Assembly: GCF_000340215.1 (NCBI RefSeq)
Contig: NW_006921533.1
Span: 5,919,424 to 5,983,423, forward strand
From: Pseudocercospora fijiensis CIRAD86
Lineage: Eukaryota > Ascomycota > Dothideomycetes > Mycosphaerellales > Mycosphaerellaceae
Direction: 5' to 3'
Length of the DNA: 64,000 nucleotides
The position numbers were made by a program, and so were the translations under genes. The notes beneath the pieces were generated by a model. That model was given only the letters and a program-made list of their open reading frames with translations, made no database searches and was not told the origin of the DNA. Of this stretch, positions 11,735 through 23,540 are shown piece by piece. Positions within the stretch are counted from its first letter, which is position 1; every line of letters begins with the position of its first letter.

Positions 11735-12040
11735 NNNNNNNNNNNNNNNNNNNNNNNNNNNNNNNNNNNNNNNNNNNNNNNNNNNNNNNNNNNNNNNNNN
11801 NNNNNNNNNNNNNNNNNNNNNNNNNNNNNNNNNNNNNNNNNNNNNNNNNNNNNNNNNNNNNNNNNNNNNNNNNNNNNNNNNNNNNNNNNNNNNNNNNNNN
11901 NNNNNNNNNNNNNNNNNNNNNNNNNNNNNNNNNNNNNNNNNNNNNNNNNNNNNNNNNNNNNNNNNNNNNNNNNNNNNNNNNNNNNNNNNNNNNNNNNNNN
12001 NNNNNNNNNNNNNNNNNNNNNNNNNNNNNNNNNNNNNNNN
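11735..12040. other. Assembly gap (306 N), flanked by poly-C on the right
   Basis: A run of 306 undetermined bases. The right edge continues with a C-rich homopolymer (12,041-12,060), a likely reason for the sequencing failure. The 40 bases on the left edge look unlike the RIP-mutated surroundings. Confidence 1.
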
Positions 12041-12329
12041 CCCCGCCCCCCCCCCCCGCCTAGCTAAAGGAGATACGAGCTAGTTTCTAGGATCTAGGTG
12101 TAAATAGAGATTGCAGTCTCTCCCTCTAAGCGGCTTTCGTCTAATACTAAACTTAGCTCCTAGGGGTGTCTAGGCGACCCCTAGGAGGCTAAACTCTAAT
12201 GCTATCCTAGGGGTAATATTAGAGGAAAACAGCCTAGCACACTATTTTCTCGTATAGCAATATCGAAACAAACTAAACCTACAATATATACTAAAAACAC
12301 TTTCCTATAGCATTTTATTTCAACTACTT

Positions 12330-15200
12330 TATAACAATCGAATAAGCTCTAGCGAAAGCGAGTATTACGAATTAGCGGAATCTTCGGAATCTAATAACCT
12401 ACCGGACCCTATTAACGAAGAAATTAGGCGACGACTAGTTGTTATAAGCGCCGTCGACCTAGGGGCTATCGAGCCTTCTACGCCTAAGGCCCTCTATAAT
12501 ATCGTTATAAAGATAATTTAAGGGCAAACTAATCTTCTCCGTTAGAATAGGCGTCGCCCGCTAGAGCTAGGAAGTAGTAGGAACCCTTTGTTCGAAGGGT
12601 AGAACGCTACGGCGTATATAGAACGCTTTAAGGACAACTTAGCCGAGTACAGACTCGAAGAGGAGTCGGACTAGTATAAGGTCCGGTCTCTTACGAGGAC
12701 TACTATTACTAAGCTTTACCGAACCCTTAGAACCCTAGTTAGCTACCTAGAAAAGGACGACAAGTCTAATACCGACTAGGAGGTCTTTAAGTAGGCCTTT
12801 ATAAGGGAGTACCGGGATCGCGATAGCCGTCGCATTAAAGGTAGTCGTACGTAGCTTAAGAACCTCTATATAGAGAGGCGTACCGAAGATAACGACCTAA
12901 AGGAGTACGTCCGCGAGTTTGTTAAGTTAGCGGACGGCATCGACTAGTAGGACCTTAAGAATTCTTAGAGAACGAGGCTGCTCCTTAAAGGGTTGCCGTA
13001 GTCTACGGCTAAGCGTGTCTTCCGTCGCTACAAGCTTAGCGAAGCTAATCCTAAGACCTTTAGGAAGTACAAAGAGGTCCTAGAGGCTATTAAGGACGAC
13101 ATTAATAGCTCCGCTAATGTAAAGAAGTTCATTTACGGCGAGGACCGGAATAACCTAGCCTAGGTAAGGAACGATACCTCGGGAACTAGAGGGCCTAAGT
13201 TTCTTCCTAAATCGCAAAGTAGTCCTAGTACCGTAACTCCTACCGTTACTAAGCATTCTTAGGACGTTGCGGACTTAGCTAAATCCCTAGCCTAGCTCAA
13301 CCTTAATGCAAAAGCACTACAGCGAGTTAGGGAGGTCCTTAATACTAGTATACTAAAGGATATACTACTAGTCTACTAGGTCTCCGATCCTAACTACCCT
13401 AAGGCCCCTTTAGTTAACGTCTACGCTATACGGAAGATCTATTCTAACTTAGATAGCAAGTGCTAGATGTGCGGCGGTTTTAAATATGTTTAATTAGACT
13501 ACCCTATCTAGAAGGAGCTTCTTAAGAGGAAGCTCGTTATACAAGTAAATAGTCGGTTCTACTATACCGACACCGGCGACAAGATTGACTTCGAGTAGGA
13601 TCGTAGAGCTCCGAAGCTGCCTCAACTTAGGAGTCTTCTAGAGAAGAAGTATAGTAGCAAGATCGAGTTTAAGGATACTAGGAATAGTACCCTCGCCGCT
13701 ATTACTAAACGAGAAACTTAGAAGGTTAGGGCAAAACAGGTTAAGGAGCGGAGCAGTAATAGTACTACTAAGCCTATTAAAGTCAACTTTGTGTCTTAGG
13801 ACCCGGACGCAGTTACTAATGTTTACGCGGTTACTAAGAATAGCGTAGATGTCTACGCTACTACAAGGTCCTAAACTTAGTCGTCCTAAACCTAGTCCTA
13901 GGGCAAGGGTAAGAGCCCGTAGAACCCTACCCGCCCTAGTACGGCAGCCCCTACTAGGATACTTAAGAAGCAGGCAGCTAACAAGGCTAAGAAACAGCGA
14001 GAATTAGTCGCTAAGACTAAAACACTCTAGATAGCTAAAGACCGTGCAACCCGAGCTAGTATAGCTACTCCGGAGGTCCTAGAGACTCCGGATATCGATA
14101 TAGAGGATGCTACTACCGACCTTAGTAGTATCCTAGGCCTAGCTAACCCGCCGGCCTACAAACGGAAGTTAGCCGACCTAAAGAGCTTTCGCTTTAATAG
14201 GTATATAAAGAAGTATAGTGCCGAGCCTACTAACTCTTACGATACAAAGGCAAATGCTCTCTTCTAGGCTTTATAGTTCCTAGACCTTAAGTCTAACGTA
14301 TCTATAGGGGAGCTTCTAGTATACGGTTTGCCTACTAACCTGTTCTAGAGCCGGATTCCTAACGATGCTACCTTTATAAAAGACCTTATAGCCCTCCGAT
14401 ATAAATAGGGGCGGGAGGACTATATCGACGTCTCTTCCCTATAGTTCCTTCCTAAATTTTTAGGGGCCTAGGAGTTAGCAGAAGGCGAATTAGTAACCTA
14501 CGAGAGCTAGGAGACTATCGATAATGCTAACGAAGAGGGGATTAAGGAGATAGGCCGAGGGGATAATAATAATACCGACCCTGCTTCGGTTTTAGTTTCT
14601 ATTAAGGCTATCCGATTTACTAGCTAACAAATCGGTCGAGTAGGACCTCCTCGGCCTAAGGAACTTTACTCTATCCCTAATAATATAGACCTTTCCGCAG
14701 TTACCCGTTCCTTTGCCGTCGTTCCCGCTATTTATATTTAAGTTACTATCGGAAGCTATAGTTAGCAGTTGCTAGCAATACTTGATAATAGTTTAGAGTT
14801 ACTTATTATAAGTAAGCGCTAGGCTAAACAGCTCCGACTGCTAATAAACAGAGATATTTCCCTTAGTATATAGGGAGTAAATAGGGAGGTTGCGCTAGTA
14901 GGTGCCTGCTATAATGTTATAGTAGACGCTTTCGGCATATGCTTTTCCTTTACCTTCTAGATTGCCGCTAACCCGAATACGCTAATTATTCTAGGTCGAC
15001 TATAGTCTCGTATAACCCGGGGGGTCTAGCGCAACTGCGACGATAGCTCCTAGGAAGGAACTATCGCTAACTAGAAGGGCAACCGAGTCGTGTTTACTAG
15101 TTATATCGGAAACACTAGCTACAAGTCCTACGAGGATATCCTTACTACTTCTAAGCGCTCTTCGGGAAACGCTATAGCGCGGTTATAAGACCGGCAATCT
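12330..15200 (+). pseudogene. Gag-protease pseudogene of the 12.5-kb LTR element
   Basis: One frame can be followed from about 12,330 past 15,180, interrupted mainly by TAG. The N-terminal part is charged and gag-like (for example YIERFKDNLAEYRLEEES and LYIERRTEDNDLKEYVREF). A zinc-knuckle remnant at about 13,461-13,510 reads C-x-MCGGFKYV, with Tyr in the His and last Cys positions. A Lys/Ala-rich linker follows. An aspartic-protease-like segment (QLLAILDNSLELLIISK) lies near 14,766-14,815. The start codon cannot be fixed. The frame differs from that of the downstream RT by -1, so gag-pol expression by ribosomal frameshifting is likely. Confidence 0.75.
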
Positions 15201-15484
15201 GCGCTATAAGTTAATATAGCTTAAATAGGTTATATCTAGAGGTGCGCCGCTCCGTACGATAAGGCTAGTTTCTAGGCTCTATACTAAGGAGACGAATGCT
15301 CGAAGCGATAGCGAGTATAACAGTGCAACGACTACCTAGTATACGAATCTCGGTAATAATGCTATCGTAGGCATCGCCGCCGGAAGCGGATCTACCCGAA
15401 TCCGAACTAACTAATTAGAACGCCGAGCTAATGCTACCCCGGGGGTGTTATTAGGAATCTAACGTTTTCGCCGGAATTATAAAT

Positions 15485-18400
15485 TAGGATTACTAGCTGT
15501 ATACCTACCGACTAAAGGAGACTTCTAATAAAGTTTACGCGCTGTTCTATTGCGCTAATCTCCGGGCCTAACGTTAAAGAGAGAGAGCTCGGGTATTACG
15601 AGCGGTTAGTGTGTATACCCTATACAAGAGGGTAGCTAACAAGATTAAGCCCGTAAAAGGCAGCGTATATATAACCGATAGGTCTAATCCTAGCGGAAAT
15701 CCTAACTAGCGACAAAAGTGCCTTAACCGCGAAGCGATGTTAACACCTAGGGATAGTCTATACGACTAGAGGTACATTACTAAAAAGTTCTCCGCTATTC
15801 CTAGGGGATCGAGGCTAACGCCGGAGAGACTAGCGAACATTAAACCTAGTATCGAGCTTTCGGATCTTAAACTAGATTTGCTATACGAGCTTCTATACAA
15901 CCGCGAAGCCGTATTAGTATATAACTTTACGCATCTAGGCAGGATTAACCCGGAGGTTGCCCCTCTATAGAGGATCCGAACGATCGAGTATAAGCCTTAG
16001 GCTTACCTAGGGTTTAAGTTAAACCTAAGCCTAAGAGGTATAGTTAAGGACATAATACGGCAGCGTATAAAGGCTAGCACCTTAGAGCCTTCCTATGCCT
16101 CGTATCGCAATCTATACTTCCTAGTTTAGAAGAAGACAGCTCCTAGGGAGCTAAAGAAGTATCGGCTAATTAACGTTATATAAAAGTTTAACGTAGTTAC
16201 GATTAGAGATGCTAATCTTCCTCCGGAGACTAATAGGTTCTTAGAAGCCTTTGCTAACTGTATAGTAGCCTCGCTAGTTAATATGTTCTCGGGCTACGAC
16301 TAGATACCTCTCTACCCTAATAGCCGGGACCTTACTAGTTTCGAGACACCTCTTAGGCTATATAGACAAACTACCCTTCCCTAAGGGGCAACTAACTCCG
16401 TAGCCTAGTTCGTTCGCATTATAAACTAAGTCCTCGCGGCCTATATCTCCTATATAGCGATGCCTTTCCTTAACGACATCGGCATTAAGGGCCCTAAAAC
16501 TAGGTACGATAATAAAGAAGTAGAGCCTAGTATCCGTAGGTTCTTTCTCGAACACATTTAGAACCTCGATAGTGTCCTCTACGACCTAGAGCGAGCTAAC
16601 CTAACGGTATATAGAGAGAAGCTTCAGCTCCTATACAAACGAATAAACATTGTCGGGTTTGTAACTAATAAGAACGGCCGCTATCCTAACAATGTACGGG
16701 TCCTAAAGATTGTGTCCTAGCCCGACCCTACCTACTAGAAAGATGTCCGGATCTAGCTTAGAGTAGTCTCCTACTTCCGTATCTAGGTCGAAAACTTTGC
16801 GTTAGTATATAAGCCTCTATACGCCTTACTTAAGAAGGATATAGAGTTTGAATAGACCTCCGTTTACTAAGCCGCTAAGGACAAGGTTACTAAGGCACTT
16901 GTTAGCGCGCCTACGCTTACCTCTATTAACTACTCGGAAGGCGTAGGTCTACTAATTGTTACTATCGACTCGAGCGGGGAAGGCTACGGCGAGATACTAA
17001 TATAGTGTAATCGTAAGGAGCCCTCCTTACGTTACCCTATCCGGTACGAGTCCGGTCTATAGAAACCTATCGAGGCCCGATACGATACTAGCAAGCGAGA
17101 GTGCCTTAGTGTCTATAAGGCTCTTAAGAAGTTCCGACCTTGGCTCTTTAGAGTGTTCTTTCGCCTAGAAGTCGACGCTTAGACGCTAGTCTATTAACTT
17201 AACCGTATAGCCTCCGACTTGCCTAACTCTACGATAGCTCGGTAGGTTGCCTAGATCTATTTGTTTGATTTCGACGTCTTCTATATTCCTAGCAAGAAGC
17301 ACACTAGACCGGATAGCCTTTCTAGAAGGCCTACTATAGAGGAAGACATCGCCGAGATAATAGAAGAAGAGGATATCGACGCGGTTATTAACCGCACCTT
17401 CTTTACTATCTTCTGTATTAATGCTATACTAGTAATTACTAGGTCTACTGCCGACGACTAACCTAGTAACTAGCCTAACGACGACCCTACTGCTAACGGC
17501 GAGAACTAGGACGATACTAAGGCGGGCGAACTAGGCAGGGATAATATCCTTAATAGGGTCTACTCCGACGACTCCTATAATATCGCCTACTTCCTTACCT
17601 ATACGAAGAGAGCTCCTAGTCTGTTAAGAAGTTAATACCGTCGTATTATTCGCTATTCTCGGAGGTTCCTTGTTAAAGATCGCATCCTTTAGCGATAGGC
17701 TATAATCAATACACCGCTCTAGCGTATTATTAACGATCTAGCAGCTCGATAAGAAATCCTTCGCTCCGTTTACGATAAGCTCGGCTACCGGGCGGCGGAG
17801 GGCACCTTCGATGTCCTTCGTCGACGCTACTAGTAGGACGGCGTATAGGCTAATGTCTCCCGCTACTATAAGAGCTGTCCTAAGTACAACTTTAGGAACA
17901 GCTACCGGCGTCTAGGAGAGCTACGTATCCCTGCTGCCTAGTTAGTTAGGGAGCGGTAGTATAGCGATAGGGTCTATCTTAGCCGTAATAATAGCCTATA
18001 TGTTATTCGAGAGAGTCTTTCTCGATAGCCGGAGGCCTATTATTTCTACAAAGGTTGCGGTACTATTAATGCCCGTAATATAGCTACCTTCCTATTTAAG
18101 GATCTGTTTTACCGCTAGGGAACACCTTACGAGGTTATCTTAGACAACGCTACGAACAATATAGCTAAGGAGGTTTAAGCGCTACTTGTTTCGTACGGGG
18201 CTAAGAACGTTCGCATCTCCCCGTACTATCCCTAGTCGAATGCTATTATTGAGCGCGGCTATCGGTCGTTAATTAATGCCCTATCTAAGATAACTAATAG
18301 TAGCGACAGGTCCGTTCCTATCTCTACCCGCGTTCTAGCCCTTCTCTAGGTAGATCGAACTACTATTGTCGATACGACTAGACTTACGCTAGTAGAGCTT

Positions 18401-18963
18401 ATAATTAGAAGGGACGCCGTTCTTCCGATTAAGTTGTCCTACCGTACGTATAGCGTTTACGACTAGGGGTCTGTTCGTACTAGAGTAGATCTCCTTGCCC
18501 TACGCGCTAAGGCTCTTAAGGATATAACTACTACTTCTTAGGAGGGACTTGCTCGATAACGTCGCCTTCGTAAGGAGGCTAAGCAGTATTTCGACGACTA
18601 TAATACTGTTAACTAGGAGCCTCTAAAGGTTAGCGATATAGTCCTTCTATACCGGTCCGAACTAGAATACAGTTACTCCTATAAGCTAGCCTTTAAGTAG
18701 AAGGGTCCTTACAGAGTAAAGGAGGTACTTTACTCGGGTTCCGTATACCTTCTTTAGGAGCTAGATAGTGCTACCTTGAAGCACTCTTACCCTCGGGCTA
18801 ATCTAAAGAAGATCGTTAAGTTACGCGAACCTACCTGCCCTCCGCCGACCGAGGAGGAAGTTAGTGCCTCTACGGACCCTCTACCGTCCTTAGATGCCTA
18901 TCGGGAGGAGGATCCTGCCGCTATTATAGATCCTGTTCTGCCTAAGAACTATACCTATCCCTA
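15485..18963 (+). pseudogene. Pol pseudogene (RT, RNase H, integrase) of the 12.5-kb LTR element
   Basis: In the -1 frame relative to gag. The pre-RT block contains FSAIPRGSRLTPERLANIKP. The reverse transcriptase has ELKKYRLINVI and NSVA near 16,390. Its active-site box reads FLND at 16,466-16,477, followed by IGIKGPKTRYDN, a combination I know from a widespread ascomycete Gypsy lineage. RNase H ends in FDVFYIPSKKHTRPDSLSRR at 17,270-17,325. The integrase has LDNATNN near 18,140, an AIIERGYRSL glutamate block near 18,245, and a C-terminal end with LKHSYPRANLKKIVK at about 18,775-18,820. Many Gln/Trp codons read TAG (a few TAA). The second catalytic Asp of RT reads Asn, so the enzyme is dead. 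The last open part ends at 18,963. Confidence 0.88.
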
Positions 18964-20313
18964 GATTCGTCTTAGTAAGCTATTAGGAATAACTTAAGAA
19001 TAAAGGGAGGGTTATATACGGATTAACTATATATAGAGCGTTTCCGATATTAATTCCGATTCTAATAGTAAACTAGACTTCTAGCTATCTAACTCTAACT
19101 CCGAGGAACCTAACTAGTCTAGCGATAAAGACCGCCTAGAATTATAGCTAGACGACCCCGAGACTAAATAATTGCTTGCTCTTCCTTGCCTCTGTCTGCC
19201 TCTACTACGTTACTTCCTTGCCCTTGTTAATCGTTCTCCGCGCTGTTAATATAGCGCCGCCCTGTACCTTTAGTCCTTACCTATTATCTGTTCCTACTAA
19301 TGTTTATACTCTCGTTTGTTACTTTCGGTTTATCCTATTATTGTCTTTTGCTTTTGCCTTTACCTTCGATTAATGTTGCTATAACTTTATTCCTTCGCTC
19401 TTGTTTCCTTAGATAGAACTATACGAGGCGTGTTTTCCTAATAATACCCCGGGGGTAGCATTAGGAAGATAGCCGAACCTAACCCTCCGCCCTTCTAGGA
19501 CTACTTCCCTCTAGTTTCCTAGTCTCTAGCAACCGCCCTTAAGTAATAACGACAACAAGATACTCTACTAGAGGATGTTCCTGCCCTAATTAGCACTAGC
19601 TACGTAGGATACTAAGAAAGGGAGGATCCCTCTCCCTTCCTAGCTCTTAGATAGATATAGCAACCTAGGCCTATAGCCTCTAAGAATAGGGACCTTAGGC
19701 CGCTAAGCTTAGTGTCTAGAAGAAAGAAGAACGTACGGGCTACGTTTATATGCCTGCTGCTATAAAAGGTGATGCTACATCTATAACGATAGTGCTATAG
19801 GCTAATACAAGCTGCGCCGGGCCTAGGCGATTTACTCCTAGTTACCGAGCATCTCTAGGGAAAAGCTAATGCTACCCCGGGGGTATTATTAGTCCCGCTA
19901 GCCTTACTACTATAGATTACTACTAGGTACTCGAACTAACTAGTTACATTTCGAGTGCGCGGGAATCTACGAAAGCTAGAGGTTAATAAAGGCGCGTAGT
20001 CGCTACTAGCAATTAGCTAGATCGATTATTAAACTTTAGCCGCCCTACTAATAAAAGAGTCTTGTATATAGCTTCACTTTTTAGGGTCTATATATAATCG
20101 TTATCTGTTTGCTTTACCGGAACATACGGACTACGCTACCTTCGCACTCTATTTAAGGCGAGCCTTCTAAGCTCTTTCTTCTACTCGAGCACTAACTAAC
20201 TTACTACCGCCTACCCCCCCCCTCCTTCTATCTAAACCCTTTAATTATTATTAACAAGCTACGAACGTTTTTGCAAACTCGTTACTAACTCCTTTCCGCT
20301 CCGATCGACTAAG
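18964..20313 (+). other. Spacer between pol and the second frame of the 12.5-kb element
   Basis: The first 200 bp still read as an acidic tail in the pol direction (SNSEEPN, SSDKDRLEL). The rest has no frame I can follow beyond 65 codons. It contains two copies of the near-palindrome (19,437-19,465 and 19,865-19,892), in opposite orientation. A CT-rich stretch precedes the start of the next frame (20,180-20,300), possibly a promoter or leader for it. Confidence 0.6.
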
Positions 20314-23109
20314 ATGTCTTCTAGCGCCCCGAATCCGCTAGGCGCTAGCAGCAGTAGCAACCTACTAGCCCTAAACCTAGGCGTATTAGTCCCGATCGAA
20401 GCCCCCTCCGATAGCGCCTTAGCTACTATAACCAGCCTCGAGCACTGCTTCTAGATCGTTACCGCCCTTAAAGACCCTTAAGAGAAGATCTAGAACGCTC
20501 GCACCCTACTACGCGTTATTAATAGGAACATTAAGAAGGCTACTATCTTAGTTGCATACGGTATAAATAACTTGCGTTAGTCTATCGGTAAGCGTATCTT
20601 TAAGCGCGAGGTCCTTAACGATATAGATATCGAATAAGCCTTTCCTATCGTTTATAGCCTCGAGACGGCCGGCACCTAGATTCGTTTGCGCTTTAAGACC
20701 CTCGACTAGGCCTTCGAATATTAGGGAAGACTAAGCAGTCTTCCTAAGAGCCTTATTAACTTCGCCTACGGTAGATAAGAGCGTACAAAGTAGGTCTCTT
20801 CGTTCGTTAATAAGTACAAGGTCCGTCGTTAAGGCGCTAAGTACCTTTCCTATACTATAATCTATCGTATATCTACCGCTAGTAAGAAGGTAGGCAAGTA
20901 GTTACTTAACTTGTCCTTTACGCTTAACGACTTTACGACATCCTACTAGAAGCGGTACTACGATACAATTATCTAGATCGATCTTAATATATAGACAACT
21001 AAGGATCTACTAAAAGAGAAGGGCTATCGCATTAATAGTATAGGTTTTATTATTAAAGGTTAAGAGGCTCCTATCGTTAATGTCCTTAAACGTAAGGCTC
21101 TTTGCCTAGAAACAGAGGCCGATACGGCTACTAGTCTCGCGCTCGCTGCGGAGATGTAGGCTTAAGACCGTCGCTCGACCCGTAACCGTAAGGTCCCTTA
21201 GGAAGTTAAGGACGAGCGCGCTAAGGCCGAAGCAGCGCGTAAGAAGGTATTATATACTCGCTAGGCCCTCCGCAAGGCTACTAAGAAGTATAGCGCCCCT
21301 TCTAGGACTAACTATAGTACTAACTATAGTAACTCGGATGTTAATATACTAGATGCACTACTAGAAGATGTCTCCTCCGAAGGCTCCTTTAGCGAGCGTA
21401 GAGATAGAGGGCTCTCGCCGATCCTATTAACTAAGAATATCTATAGTTCTTATAAGGGCGACTCTATTGCGCACCTTATTACTAAGATCGATATAGTTCC
21501 TAAAGCTAATATAGGCAAGGCTCCTACCGCCCTATCTATCTATTAATAGCTCGACGACCTTAGCAAGCTAGGAGAAGAGCCGTTCTCTATATATGCTAAC
21601 TATATTAAGAAGGCCGCTAAGGTCTATAGTCTCTATACTAGTACTAAGGCGAGTGTCTTCGTCGGTCGCCTATTAAAGATTAGTCGCGAGGTTCCTAATT
21701 AAGACGCCTTCGCTGCCCTTAAGGCTAATTAGGCCTATGCTAACTAGTTTCCTAGACGCCCTATTGCCGCCCCGACATCTCTAGGACTCTACGCGTTTAA
21801 CCCTACTAGTACTATTACTCGCGCCCTTACGCTAACGGATCGCTAGAGCAAGTTCGTTACCGGCATCCTTAGCTAAGGCACTTCCTTCGACCGCTTTCGC
21901 TAGACTAGTAATACTATCTTCCCTTAAGTCTTTAGCTAGTTATAAGAGCCTCGTAGAGCATATCTTCCTTTCCTTATCGACCTAATATAAGAGGAGTTTG
22001 AAATATACCTTTAGTATATGCGTACGATGCCTAAGTCTAAGTAGGAAGGCCGCAATGCCCTTTAAACTTATAGTATAAGCAACCAAATCGTCCGCTAGTA
22101 CCCTGCCCTATAGCTCTTAGCTGTCGCCCTTCGACCTAATTACGTATACGAGCTTATCTCTATCCCTAAGCCTACTAAGTTCTTTAAGGTTAGCGGTACT
22201 TATAAAAACTATCCTTCTAAGGAGTCTGCTCGTCTCGGATAAGATATAGTTAAGCTTGTAGCTAGCGAGGGTGCTAGTTACCTGCGTATTAAGGTCTGTC
22301 TTATGTCTAAGGATAAGACTAGCTGCTCTACTATTGTCGAAGGTATGTATTAGCCCGAGGTCTTTGCGAACTAGGTTAAGAAGCTTAAGGCTCGTAGCCT
22401 AGTCCCGCTAAGCAAGATCGGTAAGCTTACTAACAAGCACCTTACCGACGACGACCTCGACTATATGTTCGATAGTTAGCCTAATAGTAAGGGGCGTAAG
22501 GCGGAGTAGATCCTTAACCCTCTAAAGGAGTACGAAGTCTCTATTTAGATACTATACCTGCTATATAGTAATCTAAAGACTAAGAGCAACCGTATATCAA
22601 TTAACCTAGGCTACTCTCGCGTTATCGACGGCACTAAGATTAAGGGTTACAATAACTTAACCGTCGCCGAGGTTGCTAAGGCGCACCGCAATCTAACCGC
22701 CCTTCTAGGTTCGAATACCTTCGTACCGTTCCCCTTCCCTACCGCTATCTTAGTCGAAAGCCTTAGTTGCATCTCCGACGCCCTAGTTAGTAGGATTCCT
22801 TAGTTAAGTTACGTTATTTAGAACGAAGTTGAACAGATCCTCTAGCTTAATAACGAGGGACTTAAGGAATATCTATACGATTAGGAGAATGCTACGAAGG
22901 AAAAGGCTGCTAACCTCCTCGTTAATTAAGCTTTCTACGAGGGATAGTACTTCGGTGCTAACAGCTTTAACGCATACGGAGGAGATTTCGAGAACCGACT
23001 AGTAGATAAGGTTATTACTAGTAAGGATTACGGCGCGTTAAAGCAACAGTAGGTCTGTATAGTATTACTTAGGAAGTTGTTTTTATATAATTATAGTATC
23101 TAGGATTAA
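20314..23109 (+). pseudogene. Unrecognised ~932-codon frame downstream of integrase in the LTR element
   Basis: The frame opens at ATG 20,314 (MSSSAPNPLGASSS) and stays in register to TAA at 23,107-23,109, a span of exactly 932 codons broken almost only by TAG at presumed Gln/Trp positions. This preserved register over 2.8 kb shows that it was a real gene when the element was active. It starts Ser/Ala-rich. A long Ala/Lys/Glu-rich helical segment (EVKDERAKAEAARKKV) lies near residues 295-315. A Ser/Asn-rich linker (SRTNYSTNYSNSD) follows, then a large globular-looking C-terminal half. I see no zinc knuckle, protease, transmembrane run, DDE or helicase motif, and I do not recognise the family. 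Candidates are an env-like or accessory protein of the retroelement, a captured host gene, or a nested element. Confidence 0.6.
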
Positions 23110-23222
23110 TACTACCCTAGGGGTGTTATTACGGAGTTCTAAAAATAGCCTTAGCTAAGAACGCTAAGGATGCATACATGTTTGTTTTAAGCGCGCAATG
23201 TAAAGCGTATCTAGTTAGACAC

Positions 23223-23237
23223 GAAGAAAGGGAGGGA
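23223..23237 (+). promoter_or_regulatory. Polypurine tract of the 12.5-kb LTR element
   Basis: GAAGAAAGGGAGGGA directly abuts the 3-prime LTR start at 23,238. A purine run in this position primes plus-strand DNA synthesis in LTR elements. Confidence 0.8.
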
Positions 23238-23516
23238 TATTAGCTAGTAACCGGCCCTATACCTATAGGCCAGTTTTGAGCCTATATAAGAGGCCTCCTT
23301 CTGCATTGTAGATAGAGCATTAACCTCGTATAGCACATTGTTTATATTACACTTCTACAATGCCTATATTACAGGGCTCTAGTTATTAGCCTAAGCGACA
23401 GTCTCGTTATCCTATCTTGCTAAACATAGCTGCCTATATTGCTATAGGTTATATTACCCTCGGTAACCTATACTATTGCTATAAGTAGTAGTAGTAGTAT
23501 TGGTTTCCGTCCTTTA
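23238..23516 (+). repeat. 3-prime LTR of the 12.5-kb retrotransposon
   Basis: 279 bp, same length as the 5-prime LTR, differing at a limited number of transitions. Followed by CTAT, matching the 4 bp before the 5-prime LTR. The two copies differ in several CA/TA and TG/TA positions, so RIP hit them independently. Confidence 0.92.
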
Positions 23517-23540
23517 CTATATTAACATTATTACTATACT

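Larger units (their letters stand above)
11012..23516 (+). mobile_element. 12.5-kb Gypsy-type LTR retrotransposon with gag-pol plus a second long frame
   Basis: Two direct repeats of exactly 279 bp (11,012-11,290 and 23,238-23,516) flank the element. Both begin TATTAGC and end TTTA, which fits TG...CA ends changed to TA...TA by RIP. The 4-bp sequence CTAT lies immediately outside both ends (11,008-11,011 and 23,517-23,520) as a target-site duplication. A purine-rich tract (23,223-23,237) precedes the 3-prime LTR. Inside, in order, are a leader with an assembly gap, gag-protease, RT/RNase H/integrase, a spacer of about 1.35 kb, and a frame of about 932 codons. At 12.5 kb it is much longer than a plain fungal Gypsy element (usually about 6-8 kb). 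Confidence 0.9.

Noticed and set aside
11695..12083. Two frames of about 120 codons crossing the N run
   Set aside because: Nearly all residues come from undetermined bases and poly-C.
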